From assembly GCF_000003815.2 (NCBI RefSeq), contig NC_049989.1, forward strand, positions 9,278,880 to 9,342,879: a DNA stretch of 64,000 nt. Direction: 5' to 3'. Below the pieces are notes generated by a model. It was not told the origin of the DNA. It was given only the letters and a program-made list of their open reading frames with translations, and did no database searches. The position numbers and the translations under genes are program-made. The DNA is from Branchiostoma floridae. Lineage: Eukaryota > Chordata > Leptocardii > Amphioxiformes > Branchiostomatidae. Each line of letters begins with the position of its first letter. The stretch's first letter is position 1. Shown here in pieces: positions 1 through 10,991 of this stretch.

Positions 1-2436
1 TTTGTCTCCCAAGTTGTCAGTTGTTTTTTTTCAATCATGAGTGTTAGAAATGTCTTAACATATCACGGTTTGAAATGTTAAACAACCGGTTGAGTTGACG
101 TACTGTGATGGCACTTGTGTCGAACATAGCATAATACGCTTATTTTTGTTTCCGCCCGCCCGATCCGATAGGTAGTTAAAAATCTACAATGATTGAAAGA
201 ACAAAAAATAAAACTGGCTGGCAGCAAGGCATAATATAGTTGGCAAAAAAATTCTGTACCGCATGACCACATTTTACCAGTAACCACTGTATCTGTTTTC
301 ATCAGATCTAGTGATTTGTTTTAGTTTACCAAAAATGATGTGAGTTGATTGTTTTCATGTCTTCTTGTATTTCAAGAAGTAACGTAACGGTTATACATTT
401 AATTTATCATCTGAAAAACAGGTCAATGACCTGACTTTTACGTTTACTCTTGTAAGATAAATAATAATAACTCCGAATAGAAGGCCTTTCCATCCGCCAA
501 CTTTTACAAAAGGTCATATCTAATCATACCTTCAAGGAATTAAGTACCAACAGATAAAACTACGTTTCATAACAACCATCTAGGGTTTACAAGAGGTCAA
601 ACCTTTCACCGGATCGCTTTATGTTCTTACTTAGATAATCGCTTGCTTTGATGTCTTTCCCCTTGTTGCTTTTTACAGACTAAAACCCTTTTCAAGAGAA
701 GCGAGTCAACTATGAGAAAGATACAAATATGTGTCTTAAGTGGTGTCTTCTGTATGAGAGACTTTAATGTGTATAATTCTCTAGACTGAGAGCTTCTATC
801 CCACAGAACTAATTCTTAAAGCCCGCAAAAGAGGGATTAATAAGGGGGGGGGGGGTATGTTGGTTTCTCAGAAGTGGATCTAAGATGTTGCTACCGGTCG
901 ACTGGCGTCGGAGTTGTAAAGAATATTCCGAGCTCATAACTACTCGTTTACCGTATGTAAGGAGCGCTGAAATAATATCTAAGTTTAATTTTTGTTATGA
1001 TATCAGGAAAAATTCAATTACTATCGCAGTAAAAATAGAAAATCTTTACCACAAAACGGGTATCAGTTGGCGCTGGTGGTGTAATAGATACATGTAACGT
1101 TAAGCACATCCCATGCATTAGGAAAATGACAGGACACGATTACATGTTCTATCATACTCATAGGCAATCAACACAATTGAATTGAAACTTCATTCTCTGG
1201 AATCATGTAATAATGATATACCCTATACAGTTCGCCACTTACGACATCTCCAAGCAGATGTTGGTTAGTAGCCATCCTTCCATCTCGGTGGATGGCGGTA
1301 GCGTTCTAGTGTGCCTTGCCTAGCATGACTTGCCAATCCAAGGTGGTTAAAGATAGGACATATGAAAGTAGAAAAAGACGTATACGCATATTGAGACGGT
1401 ATACGTAAATGTTGGACCATCTATGGAAATAGTTACTCAAGCAATATTGATAGATTTTGGAATGGTCCATGAGTTCCAGCAATAACTACTTTACCGGTCT
1501 ATGATTGCCGAGATATTCGTACTTGTACAGAAAAAGATAAACAAGAAACCATGTACAATGGGAACTAATGTTCAATAAAAAAAAACACATAAAAGACCAA
1601 AGCAGTACGTGATCATAAGCCAACTTAGACAGCTCTATGCACCCCTGGACATAGTCAGGTTATACACTAGTACACTTTTATCCGTGGGGTAACCCATATC
1701 CGTTGTTTGATAAACAGGGCATATAGGGATATCAAGTCAACGGACTGTGGTTTCAAGATAAAATATTCGGAAAATATTGCAATTCAAAACCACTCTCCGA
1801 CGACAATGGACCCATGCCTGTTCTAGCTGTAAATTCATCACCACACAGTGCCCACAATCAGGTTTAAGACCTACGTAGCCATTTTACGTCTACATGTACG
1901 TCATGCCAGCGTTTATCATTCAGCAATTTATGTGTTCTAAAAATAGATTCATGCCATTTCTTTAGTATTCGTGACTATCTCAGGTATCTGCCCAATGGGC
2001 ATATTTACTTCAACTGTAAAACCCAACATAACGTTGTCATCAAACACGTGTGCAAAACCAGGTTCAAGACCTCTTTTACGTCACTGTACTTTTTACTACT
2101 TCGTAATCTATTTATTCAGCGCTGGGCGATCTGTCTACCACATCGGCACTAGCGCCAAAGGAAATGGCAAAATCTGAGTATAATAAAGAACGGCGTACTG
2201 AAAAATTATACCCTGCAGTGGGGGAGTATTCTGTGGTCATATTTCGATCTTCGGAGTAGCCGTATGATTGACTGCAGAGAGTATTTAGTTTGAAGAGGTA
2301 AAACCAAAGTCTGAGAAAGTGTTTTTTTTTATCGCTCTGAAACTTTTTATCCACATTTTGAGAGGTGGATGTCTTCAAGTCGAAGCTATAGAAATGCATC
2401 ATTTTATCGCACTATTTGAAGGTACTAATTTGATAC
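1..2436. other. Unassigned AT-rich intergenic sequence
   Basis: No reading frame here has both convincing splice signals and a recognisable protein. A run of G lies near 845-855. The motif ATCTCCAAGCAGA near 1245 matches one end of an inverted-repeat family seen elsewhere in the window, but no partner end is visible. I see nothing else I can support. Confidence 0.5.
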
Positions 2437-2590
2437 TCTCCAAGCAGAGGTTCGGCTCCGGTTGTTTTTTATGTGTTCGAATGCGTTTTTATCGGGCTTT
2501 CTATTTTTTGCTGTTCTGTTTATGTCTGTTTGACAGGAAAACATAAGGAAAACAGCACAAAATAGAAATACTGATAAGAACGCCTAAAAC
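2437..2590. mobile_element. Degenerate ATCTCCAAGCAGA-family element
   Basis: The left end reads TCTCCAAGCAGAGGTT and continues into GGCTCCG, as in the intact copy at 9707-9846. The right half contains a fragment resembling the GAAAACAGTACAAAATAG stretch of that copy. The far inverted end is missing or decayed, so this is a diverged or truncated relative. Confidence 0.45.
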
Positions 2591-2878
2591 ATGTCAAGAG
2601 TATTGATGTAAGGCTAGCATACAGCTGTCGCTATCTACCGCAGAAAATGGACCTTCAAAGACACCAAAACACCCGTCTGAAGTCCTGCCCGGACGGAGGC
2701 GCTCATCTCCATGTCTACATGTCTACGGCCACGTTTGAAGAAAATGCGTCTCTCTGTTACAAGAGACAGACGTCACAATGCAGCATCTGTCCATCCACAA
2801 AAATGGATTGAAATACAAATGTATGAAGAAACTGAGTATAGGTGTACGGCGTGCTTGCGCATCAACATGCAGGCTTAT

Positions 2879-3360
2879 GCCACAGCATGTAAATTTTATG
2901 GATGGCATCAGCGCGCTCATTAGTTTTCTCCTGATTTCAGAAAAAAAATTCTTCTTTGAAGATGGTCAACATGACGACAAATAACCAAAATAAGCCAAAA
3001 TGTTGTTTTGAACCCTAATGATTGTGAGTGTGACAAAAAATAGGTAGCTATGGCTGTAGTTGTAGAAGTGAGACTAGTTGTATAGTTGTGGCACCAATGT
3101 GTGTAGTTCCCAACTTTGTTAGTTGTACCGCTATCACTTTTATTGCACCAGTTGACAGTGACAGTGTACGTCCTGAACACAGGAATGACTTCTTGGCTGT
3201 GATACCATGTTTTGGCCCCTTTAATTCTTGTTACAACGTTTAAGGTGTCTATTTTGAAAATGTAGCCATCTTGTTTTTTATCCATCTTGTTTTTCGCCCT
3301 ATCTCACTATTTTTGCAGTCTGTAGAGGGCGCCATCCACAAAATTTACTTGCAGTGACCT
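2879..3360. mobile_element. TIR element, GCCACRGCAAGTAAATT family, copy 1
   Basis: The left end (GCCACAGCATGTAAATTTT from 2879) and the right end (AAATTTACTTGCAGTGACC to 3360) are imperfect inverted repeats about 30 bp long. The inner part just left of the right end contains GCCATCTTGTTTTT and ATTTTTGCAGTCTG. The same blocks occur in opposite orientation in the copy at 28155-28724. Open frames of 68 and 121 codons lie on or near it, but they resemble no known protein, so I treat it as non-autonomous. Confidence 0.6.
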
Positions 3361-3835
3361 TAGGTCTCACAAGTGTATCATCCGACCTAGGAACGTACAT
3401 ACACGGCGCGCAACCAATGATGAGGGATGGATTAGATACCCTTATTCTTTTCGGCATGCATTCTGTTACCATTGGGAGCAACTTCTGCCCCAAGTAGAAA
3501 CTTCAGACTGACCACTACTGACATGACTTCCAAGGTAGCTCTGGCTTCAATATGATTACCTGACAATTTTCACTCTCAGGAAGTCTTAGTCTGCTTCATT
3601 TTCAATGAAATTTATTTAAAAAAACACCTACTCTGTCCCATCGCTTGGTACACCATATCATCTCCCATATTTGTGTAGAAATAAAAACTTGATAATGATA
3701 TCTTCTATTCTAAAAATAGACCCATTTCATTTCAACCAGTGGTGAACCTATCATATCCAACGCAGGTAATAGAAAGAGCTGCCAGTATCACTATCATCGC
3801 ACAGTATGACAAATTGTGTCAATACTTCCTTTACG

Positions 3836-4130
3836 TCACTAGCTGGCGTTGGGTTTGCGTATTATACCCCTGTCACATTTGGCAAAAATCGATCGAACGA
3901 CGCTTTTGCTGCAATCGCCCGAGCCTCACTTATAATTATAACTTTATTGCACAACAACTGTACAAGGTACAAAGTATGGCTTATATGTGACAAAGACAGT
4001 TTCCAGGTGAAAAATACGCGCAACCCTCTGTCGATATCAAATAAGGCCGATCTTCCATCGATTGTCCCGAAGATCGTGGATAATGTGACAGGGGTATTGC
4101 GACATTCCAGAGATCCTACTAGTGAAAGTC
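3836..4130. mobile_element. Inverted-repeat element with ATACCCCTGTCACATT arms
   Basis: Near the left end, CACTAG is followed about 25 bases later by ATACCCCTGTCACATT. Near the right end the same pieces appear inverted: AATGTGACAGGGGTAT, then CTAGTG. The spacing between blocks is similar in both arms, which suggests a short non-autonomous element. No target duplication is clear. Overlapping open frames on both strands are explained by the inverted structure. Confidence 0.45.
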
Positions 4131-4666
4131 GGCTGGTGCTGTTCATAACCTAGTACCTGTCTGTGTTCTATGATATGAAATAATCGGACAATGTCATCTG
4201 TCTTTCAATTCTTGACTCTCAAGTGTCACTAGAAATACATTGTATGGTTTTCATACACAACTTTTGACTACAATTTCCTTTCTCTACTGGAATTTTGTTT
4301 GGAGACAAATTCAGCTCGACAGATTACTTTCTTTAAAACAAAAAAGAAACTTTCTTGAAGCTGAGCAATGGCATAGTACCTGAAAAAGCCTCTATTAAGA
4401 CAGAAAATTGCAAGTATGACAGCGCAATTTATTATGTACTTATGGACCTATAGAAATGCATAAATCCTACCATCGTAACATTTCGGTTGTTACTTTCTTC
4501 TTTCTCAGACGGATTGTAGTATAGGACACAGTCATGTTATCTATGTGAAATGCTATTTCTCAAGACGCATGAGCAACTGTTCCAAAATATGAGAAGACGT
4601 CATAGAAAAGAGGACACACACGGCTCCATTGATCCACCTACTCAGCAACCCACGTCTTGGTTACGA

Positions 4667-4926
4667 TTGGCCAGAGGGCAGAGAAAAGTGCCCGGATAAG
4701 CCGGGACCACATATATAACCCGGGAGGTTCTGATGGATAGTTAGAGAGAAGCTGGGCGGATAGAGAGGGGAAGGACACCGCGGGAGACAGGACGAGACCA
4801 CGGACCGACAGGGACCTACTGGTACCGAGAGAGCTGAACAAAAGCACCGGAGACGGACAACAAGCCACATCACAAGTAAGATATTTCTGCTTCAAGTAAG
4901 GTACTTCTACATCTGTTTCAGGTAAG
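4667..4926 (+). promoter_or_regulatory. Candidate TATA promoter and first noncoding exon
   Basis: An inverted CCAAT (ATTGG near 4667), a GC-rich stretch and TATATAA at 4712-4718 stand in the normal order and spacing for a core promoter on the plus strand. Transcription would start near 4743. The purine-rich tract downstream ends in three GTAAG motifs (4876, 4896, 4922) that could act as alternative splice donors. No downstream exon can be joined with confidence; the secreted-protein gene beginning at 9985 is the nearest plus-strand candidate. This is sequence pattern only. Confidence 0.3.
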
Positions 4927-5029
4927 AAACTTCTATTTCAGCTTCACTTTGCTTCGTCTTTGTAAATATGGTTCTAGTTAGGAACATGCTTCGCTTCGCA
5001 GGTATGAAAGGTGGGTACGCAAGGACATT

Positions 5030-5530
5030 TAAACGTACCTGTCCTTAGTCTGAACATCATATGTGAACATTCAGACAGACTTTTCCTTGGTTCTGAACAT
5101 CACAGGTACGCATAGTTAACAGAACTGTCCTTGGTGCTGAATATCTTATACAATGATATTTAGATAGACCTGTCCCTGGCGCTTAATATAATATGTGAAC
5201 ATTCAGACGGACCTGTCCTTGGTGCTGAACGCCATATACAAGGATGTTTAACAGACCTGTCCTTGGCGCTGAATATCACAGAGACGTACATTTAACAGAA
5301 CTGTCCTTGGTACTGAACATCTTATACAGTGATGTTTATATAGACCTGTCCTTGGCGCTGAATACCATATGTGAACATTCAGACAGACCTGTCCTTAGTG
5401 CTGAACATCACAGAGACGAGTATTTAACAGACTTGTCCTTGGTGCTGAACGCCATATACAAGGATGTTTAACAGACCTGTTCTTAGCACTGAACATCACG
5501 ACTCAACATTCAAACAGACCTGGAGCTGAA
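5030..5530 (+). repeat. Minisatellite with a 43-47 bp unit
   Basis: About eleven diverged tandem units share the core AGACCTGTCCTTGGTGCTGA, followed by a variable stretch such as ACATCACAGAGACG or CGCCATATACAAGGATG. Unit starts fall near 5034, 5084, 5126, 5169, 5208, 5253, 5300, 5343, 5386 and 5430. Neighbouring units alternate between a few variants, so a higher-order pattern of two or three units is likely. A 75-codon open frame through the repeats is a by-product of the near-45-bp period. Confidence 0.75.
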
Positions 5531-5959
5531 TACCAGATACTACAACATTCAAACCCGTTATTGTAACCACACAGAAAGTAGTAAGCGGATCTTTTACCCC
5601 CCTTGAATATTTGATATAGAGTTAGAACCTATAGTCAACTTCACTAGATCTATTCATCGGTGAAAACCCACGTCTTTTTCCACAAAACAGACGCACTGTT
5701 GTGTAACGTCAACTCTGGTGATTCCCCTGGGCACACTGAAGCTCAGACTGCCACATTAGACAAGCAAAGTGAATCTAATCTCATGCAGTATTAGCAAACC
5801 CTGAGGCACTGAGGTACTAGCATGAATTGCACAAAATTAACACGCCCATTATTGTGATCATGCAATCAGTGACTGATATCACCTCCATCAAAGTGACGAC
5901 AGACCGCTGAAGTTCGTTTGAACTACTTAAAGGTATTTCAAACTAATAACAGCGATTAA

Positions 5960-6178
5960 GTATTTTGTAACATTTCCGAGCTCACGTTTCAACTTGATAT
6001 CGATGGCCGATTGCGAAGGAAAGAGAATGAGAAGCGAATAGAAAATGAATTGAAGCTTGTGAAAATGATGAGTGAGGAAATGGATTCGACTCTGGATGCA
6101 ACAAAACTACTGGCTGTAGTTCACCGTACGGCGCACGCTTGTGTGTACATACACACACTGGGGATCAGAAAGTGGTGA
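5960..6178 (+). other. Possible orphan exon or gene remnant, coiled-coil-like
   Basis: This frame is open for 72 codons from just after a TAA to a TGA at 6176-6178. Its middle is strongly charged and heptad-like, for example RRKENEKRIENELKL followed by KMMSEEMDSTLDATKL. That composition is unlike the surrounding AT-rich noncoding sequence and would suit a helical coiled coil. There is no ATG at the start of the open stretch, and no confident acceptor or donor. I do not recognise the protein. It could be one exon of an unseen gene, a decayed fragment, or chance. Confidence 0.3.
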
Positions 6179-7860
6179 GCCTCATAATAATAGATGGGTA
6201 TAACATGATGCTTTCTATTATTGTGGACCAAATTTCAAATCATTGTCGTCATTTTGAGCATCTTAAGCGGAGCCCAAGGCTTATCTCTACGTCACCTTAT
6301 ATCTTCATCAAGTATACACAAGAAATGACCAAAACAACTCTGGCTTATTATTTAAACTTGTTCTCTTCCTTTCACATTCGAAAAGACATCGCTTGAAGGA
6401 AAATGACGACAAATTCGTCGACATTTTTTTTAAATTTTGGTGATCATTGATAGACTGCTTCATATTTTATAAAGTCGTGTCCCGAAAGGTAAGTTATTCC
6501 TCTATAGTCTCACTTGCCATTCCTTCTTATTTCATATCATACGTAATGGCATTAAACCTGACGTCAGAAACATAATCCTTCCACCAAAACTGCCCCAAGT
6601 TTGGCTCATCTTACACTTATAGGCTGAGTACAGCTTTGAAACTTTGTACCTGGCTTGCAAGATACCAGGAAGAAACGAGTAACCGATGAAAGACGTGTAA
6701 GTCTGCATAGTACCAATTAGTAATTATCCGACATTCACTACTTATACGGCTTTATCTTTCAAAAACACTGCTGCTTCTTGCTCTTTGTAATACGTCAATT
6801 ATCAACGTTTTAAAAGGTGTTAAGTTACTGTAACAGAAACTACAGCTTTGTGATTATAGTATACTACACTAAATTGAGAGATAATTATGTGTTTTCCCTA
6901 TTTTTAAAGTGCTGGATTCCAAGAGGGATCAAGTATGCATTTGAGTTTTGATCTCTAAGCTTTTCAAATGGTGCTTGATAGACAGATGACGTTAGCTAGC
7001 GGTTTTCGAACTGCAGGTTTTAGCCCTGGTTTAGAAAGTGTATTCACAGTACTCTACATCGCTACTGTTGCTATGGCTCTACGTACAAATATTAACAGTG
7101 TCCAGACACACTTTTACATAAAAACACTGCATACTATATTCATTAGGCACTTTTCATATGCTTTAATGCAGCTAGTTTTTTTCATAATACATAAACTTTC
7201 GAAGAAGTTTTAGACCAAAAACATGATTCCTACAGTCTTGCTTAATTCCTCTAAATTGGATTGATAAGTCACGTTGATATAAGACCGTGAAACTTAAGCT
7301 TCAACGGCTATCATTGTACCTAGGGTCCCACTTACGTCTACAACGATTACCTGCTTATTTCATCATCCCACGTTTTTAAATGTAGCCTTTCCTGAAGTCA
7401 GAAAATCATTAGAACACAATGTAAACATTTGTACCACTTCCAAAAAGTAGTTGAAAGCGGAGATTGTTGTCTTCTTCTGTTTGGTACCCGTTTTCCGGCA
7501 GTCGTAAACTACCAGGCGGGGCATGGTTTGGAAATGTAACTGCAACTAAACTTTTCCAAATTCAACCTCTGCTTAAAGAACAACATTTCTGTAGGAAGCT
7601 GTACAAAGTTTTGCCTTGCTTTCCGCCCACGATGTCATATGAGGACCTGAACCGTCAAAATGAGCTGTGTTGCAGTTGTTTTCAGGGTCGACGCACCAAT
7701 TTGTTGACTTCTATGACATCTGATTTGATTAACGTTGAGAGCTCTGGTGGATTGTTATCCCGTGCGCGCCTACGAGTTATTAACACGCCCACGTGTAACC
7801 TAGAACTCAGGCTGCTTCCAGCCGGGCCTACACAGGCCAGCTCTACTGCGTAGGAGTCAG
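6179..7860. other. Unassigned intergenic sequence
   Basis: No supported gene. A 129-codon open frame at 7464-7853 has no recognisable motif and no flanking splice pattern that fits neighbouring exons. The rest is AT-rich and non-repetitive to the eye. Confidence 0.4.
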
Positions 7861-7869
7861 TATGCTCCC

Positions 7870-8055
7870 TATAAATTGTCAGTCCACATTTTACACCCCT
7901 CGAGGAAGAAGACCCATGAGCTATTGGTTGGATTTACTCAGGCAGGGAAAAAAATCACCAGGGTGTCAGAGTTGACCAGGCGGGAATAGAAGCCTACAGT
8001 ACCGAGAAAACCCAGCCTTCGGCCCCGGGGGAGTCTAGTGACCAGGTTAGCCCAG
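7870..8055 (+). promoter_or_regulatory. Candidate promoter and 5' UTR exon of the secreted-protein gene
   Basis: TATAAA at 7870-7875 is followed by a GC-richer stretch that ends in a good donor, CCCAG|GTAAGC, after 8055. The next strong acceptor on this strand, TTCCTACAG before 9985, opens the exon carrying the start codon at 9998. This gives a plausible noncoding first exon near 7900-8055 for the gene at 9998-12998. It is inference from splice-site strength and position. Confidence 0.35.
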
Positions 8056-9480
8056 GTAAGCGGATCACATCCGAACAACAGTGTGATGAAAGTTCACCTG
8101 TAGCTTTGAAAAACTAATAACGATATGTACAATTGCTCTCTTGAGTATTGTTACAAGCTATGTGATTGAGAATAATCTTATCGTGTAACGGTATGAAGAA
8201 ACCAGAAACTACTTGTAAAATCTAATTGGGAAGAGGGATTTTCAAAGGTTGACAATTCATGTTATCGTTACCGTTAGGCATATAAACGTTTGCGTTTATA
8301 ACCATTCTCCTACGCAGAGAGGACCAAAGTTGCAAAACTCCTGTTGTCCAACAAAGGCTAAGACGAGATGCGCCATCCTATGTACTCAACAAAGTAAATG
8401 TTTACACCTGGTCAGGTGACACGGATGACCCGGTCGTTCTCTTTGGCCACGGCCAGGGCTTGGATCTGTTAGAGTGGGACAAAAATAGCCACTTTGTTCT
8501 ATTTCTGTCAATTTGATGGTTTTATCTACACTTCGCCAGGAAAAAAACTTGTACAAGGCCAAGAGAAAAATTTAACAGCCTCTCGCTTCCCACGTTCCGA
8601 GAAGCAGTCGGGGATTGGGCATTGGCAGATGTCTTGTTTAGGACTTCAATATCTTGTCTCTCGTTTCCTTATGTTTTGCTGTGTACATCTATATATTTTA
8701 TATCTATATGGTGTCGCGCATATCGCTTGTGTGTACCATTTTTTTAATGTTTGATTTAAAGGTTGGCTATATGAAGCCCAGATGGTGCTCAACCCTTTAT
8801 CTAGAACTTGGACGTTGTCCAGGTGTACCACGGTAAAACTAGACAGTTCCGCCGACCACAAAGGTATCTAGGGTCCTGTAAGCTGGTGGTTGAATCAGCA
8901 AGTCACTTTCAAGAATCATCGCGTCCCCTTGCCTGGCTCGAAGGTGTGGAGGCTTCAACGCAGTTATTTTTGTGAGTTCAAAAATCATAACATCTTCCCA
9001 ATGCTTTCATTTTACGACGAAAACTTTTTTTCTTGTTGAAAGAAAGTTCGTTTGGTCTCAAATACCTGCCGTGTCGCTTAAAATTTAAAACCAGAGTCAC
9101 GCTGTCAAAGGCCTTCTGTCAAATTTGGTGCTCGCTAGAAGATCATAGCTGCAAGACAGACGACAGCATTATTTGGTTGAAAATATTTAAATCTAGCCTG
9201 TCAGATTGGACGAGGCACTGTGGCCTGTGAACATCGTGGCCTAGCTCGAGCCCCTTCGTAGAGTTCGGAGCGGCGGGCTGGTGTTAATTTTTGGAGAGAA
9301 CTAGATACGGGGTTTTCAATTAGCAACATGTCTATTAAGGTTCTTTATGTCGGGGAATGAAGTTGGCCTGGAGAAGGAGTTTTACCTCCCCCAAATCGGC
9401 AAAGAGATCCTTAGCCCATGTTGAAAACCCCAAATCAGCGCTCCCAAAATGATAAACACCGCCGCTTCGAAAGTCGTTAA
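8056..9480. other. Unassigned sequence, probably 5' intron of the secreted-protein gene
   Basis: If the candidate first exon ending at 8055 is right, this stretch is the first part of its intron. I see no coding exon, RNA gene or tandem repeat in it. Confidence 0.3.
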
Positions 9481-9690
9481 GCCGGCTTTACAAATCAAGA
9501 ATTTAGCTCGGCCGAGTTGTCAGCGAGCTCTAAATTACGCGGATCCTCGAGGTATGACCCTGATACCGACGAAGAAACTCTGCCATTTGTTCGTAGGCAT
9601 CAGGGTCATGCCTCCTCGTAATTTAGAGCTCGCTCGGCCGAGCTAAATTCGGCCGAGCTAAATTCTTGATTTGTAAAGGGGGCTTTAGAG
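9481..9690. mobile_element. Long palindromic element with AATTTAGCTCGGCCGAG arms
   Basis: Arms of roughly 90 bp (9481-9575 and 9596-9690) pair with each other. The outer blocks are CTTTACAAATCAAGAATTT and its complement. The inner blocks are GAGCTCTAAATTACG against CGTAATTTAGAGCTC, then ATGACCCTGAT against ATCAGGGTCAT. The spacer is about 20 bp. The arm motif CTCGGCCGAG is itself a palindrome and appears once in the left arm and twice in the right. It probably represents a foldback non-autonomous transposon. Confidence 0.7.
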
Positions 9691-9706
9691 GGGCTATGAA
9701 CATCGG

Positions 9707-9846
9707 TCTCCAAGCAGAGGTTAGGCTCCGTTTTTTTCTTTGACGTTTTTTGTCACGACACATCAAGAAAACAGTACAAAATAGAGTCCGATGAACACGA
9801 CTAAGAAACGTCAAAAAATAGCCGGAGCCTAACCTCTGCTTTGAGA
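9707..9846. mobile_element. Short TIR element, ATCTCCAAGCAGA family, AGGTTAGGCTCC subtype
   Basis: The termini TCTCCAAGCAGAGGTTAGGC and its near-perfect complement (GCCTAACCTCTGCTTTGAGA) enclose a 140-bp element. The inner part has no coding capacity. It lies only 16 bp from the palindrome at 9481-9690 and 138 bp upstream of the exon that carries the secreted protein's start codon. The copies at 11870 and 23214 share only the outer ATCTCCAAGCAGA. Confidence 0.7.
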
Positions 9847-9997
9847 TTAGTGATCGACAGGATACCGGTTGTATGGCTGTGCCAACTTTTCCTTTACGGC
9901 CTCTTTGGGACTCGTCAGATAGATGTAATTCGGCAAGCTTACACTAACATGATGTGCTACAAATTTTCCCCTATTTTCCTACAGGGAACAGTGCGCC

Positions 9998-10918
9998 ATG
10001 AGTTCTACACGAGTTACCGTTATCATTCTAATGGTGTCCCTTGTGGCTTCATCTGCGGCAGAAGCGAGTAACGAGGTAAATGTATTAACCTCGATATGTG
10101 CCCAAACTTCACAGGGGGCGAGAAAGTAGCTAAATCAACACAGGGGATTTGCCTTACAACTTTAAAATGATCATTAATCTACTACCTGGGTCTAAATCAA
10201 ATAAGGTTACAGGTGTAACAGGCTTGCGGTAACTTAACAAGTCAGATCTGACATTAAGAACGCTATATTTCGTTATACAGGTAATACAGTTGTGCAAAGC
10301 AACATATAGCGTTTCATGTATTCCGTAAACTTTCCGACCCTCTAAACTCAAGAGGCGTTCCTTGATTTGTCAGTTTAAGGTGCTGTCAGTTTGTAGGGCT
10401 CATTTGGCATAGAAAGATTCCAGCGAGAACACATGACAGAATCGGGCGTGCAGGCCGACAATGACATACAAAATAAGTACAAAGTAAATCAAGGATGGAA
10501 CGTTAACGTGGATGAATAAATGCTTGAGTTATTCGCTGTATGACTTGGACTCGTTTGGTTTTACAGGACCCCAGTGAAGGACGCGTCGGGCACAGAGTGC
10601 ATCGTATGGGTAAAATGGTCTTTTTGTTTCGAAATATTAGTACAAATATTATAATATTGCACCTAATGTATAAAATATCAAATGTGCATGATGCAGCAAA
10701 AGCAATTGTTCAATTCTTACAACAAAACTGTCAGGTGATTGAGAAAAAATATTTAGTTCGAAACATACCATATCATACGGAAATACCATATTATATTATT
10801 CTTTGGAAAACACGAATTGTAATCTTCCTCTTCCCCTCACACATACGCGCTCTCGCGTTTACACACTTACAGGCGCAAATGCATAGCTACGTCCGCGCAC
10901 ATACACACTCACATACAT

Positions 10919-10991
<73 letters not shown>

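Noticed and set aside
2920-3285. 121-codon minus-strand open frame
   Set aside because: It lies within the TIR element 2879-3360 and resembles no transposase.
7464-7853. 129-codon plus-strand open frame
   Set aside because: No family resemblance, no splice sites that join it to the secreted-protein gene, and ordinary composition.
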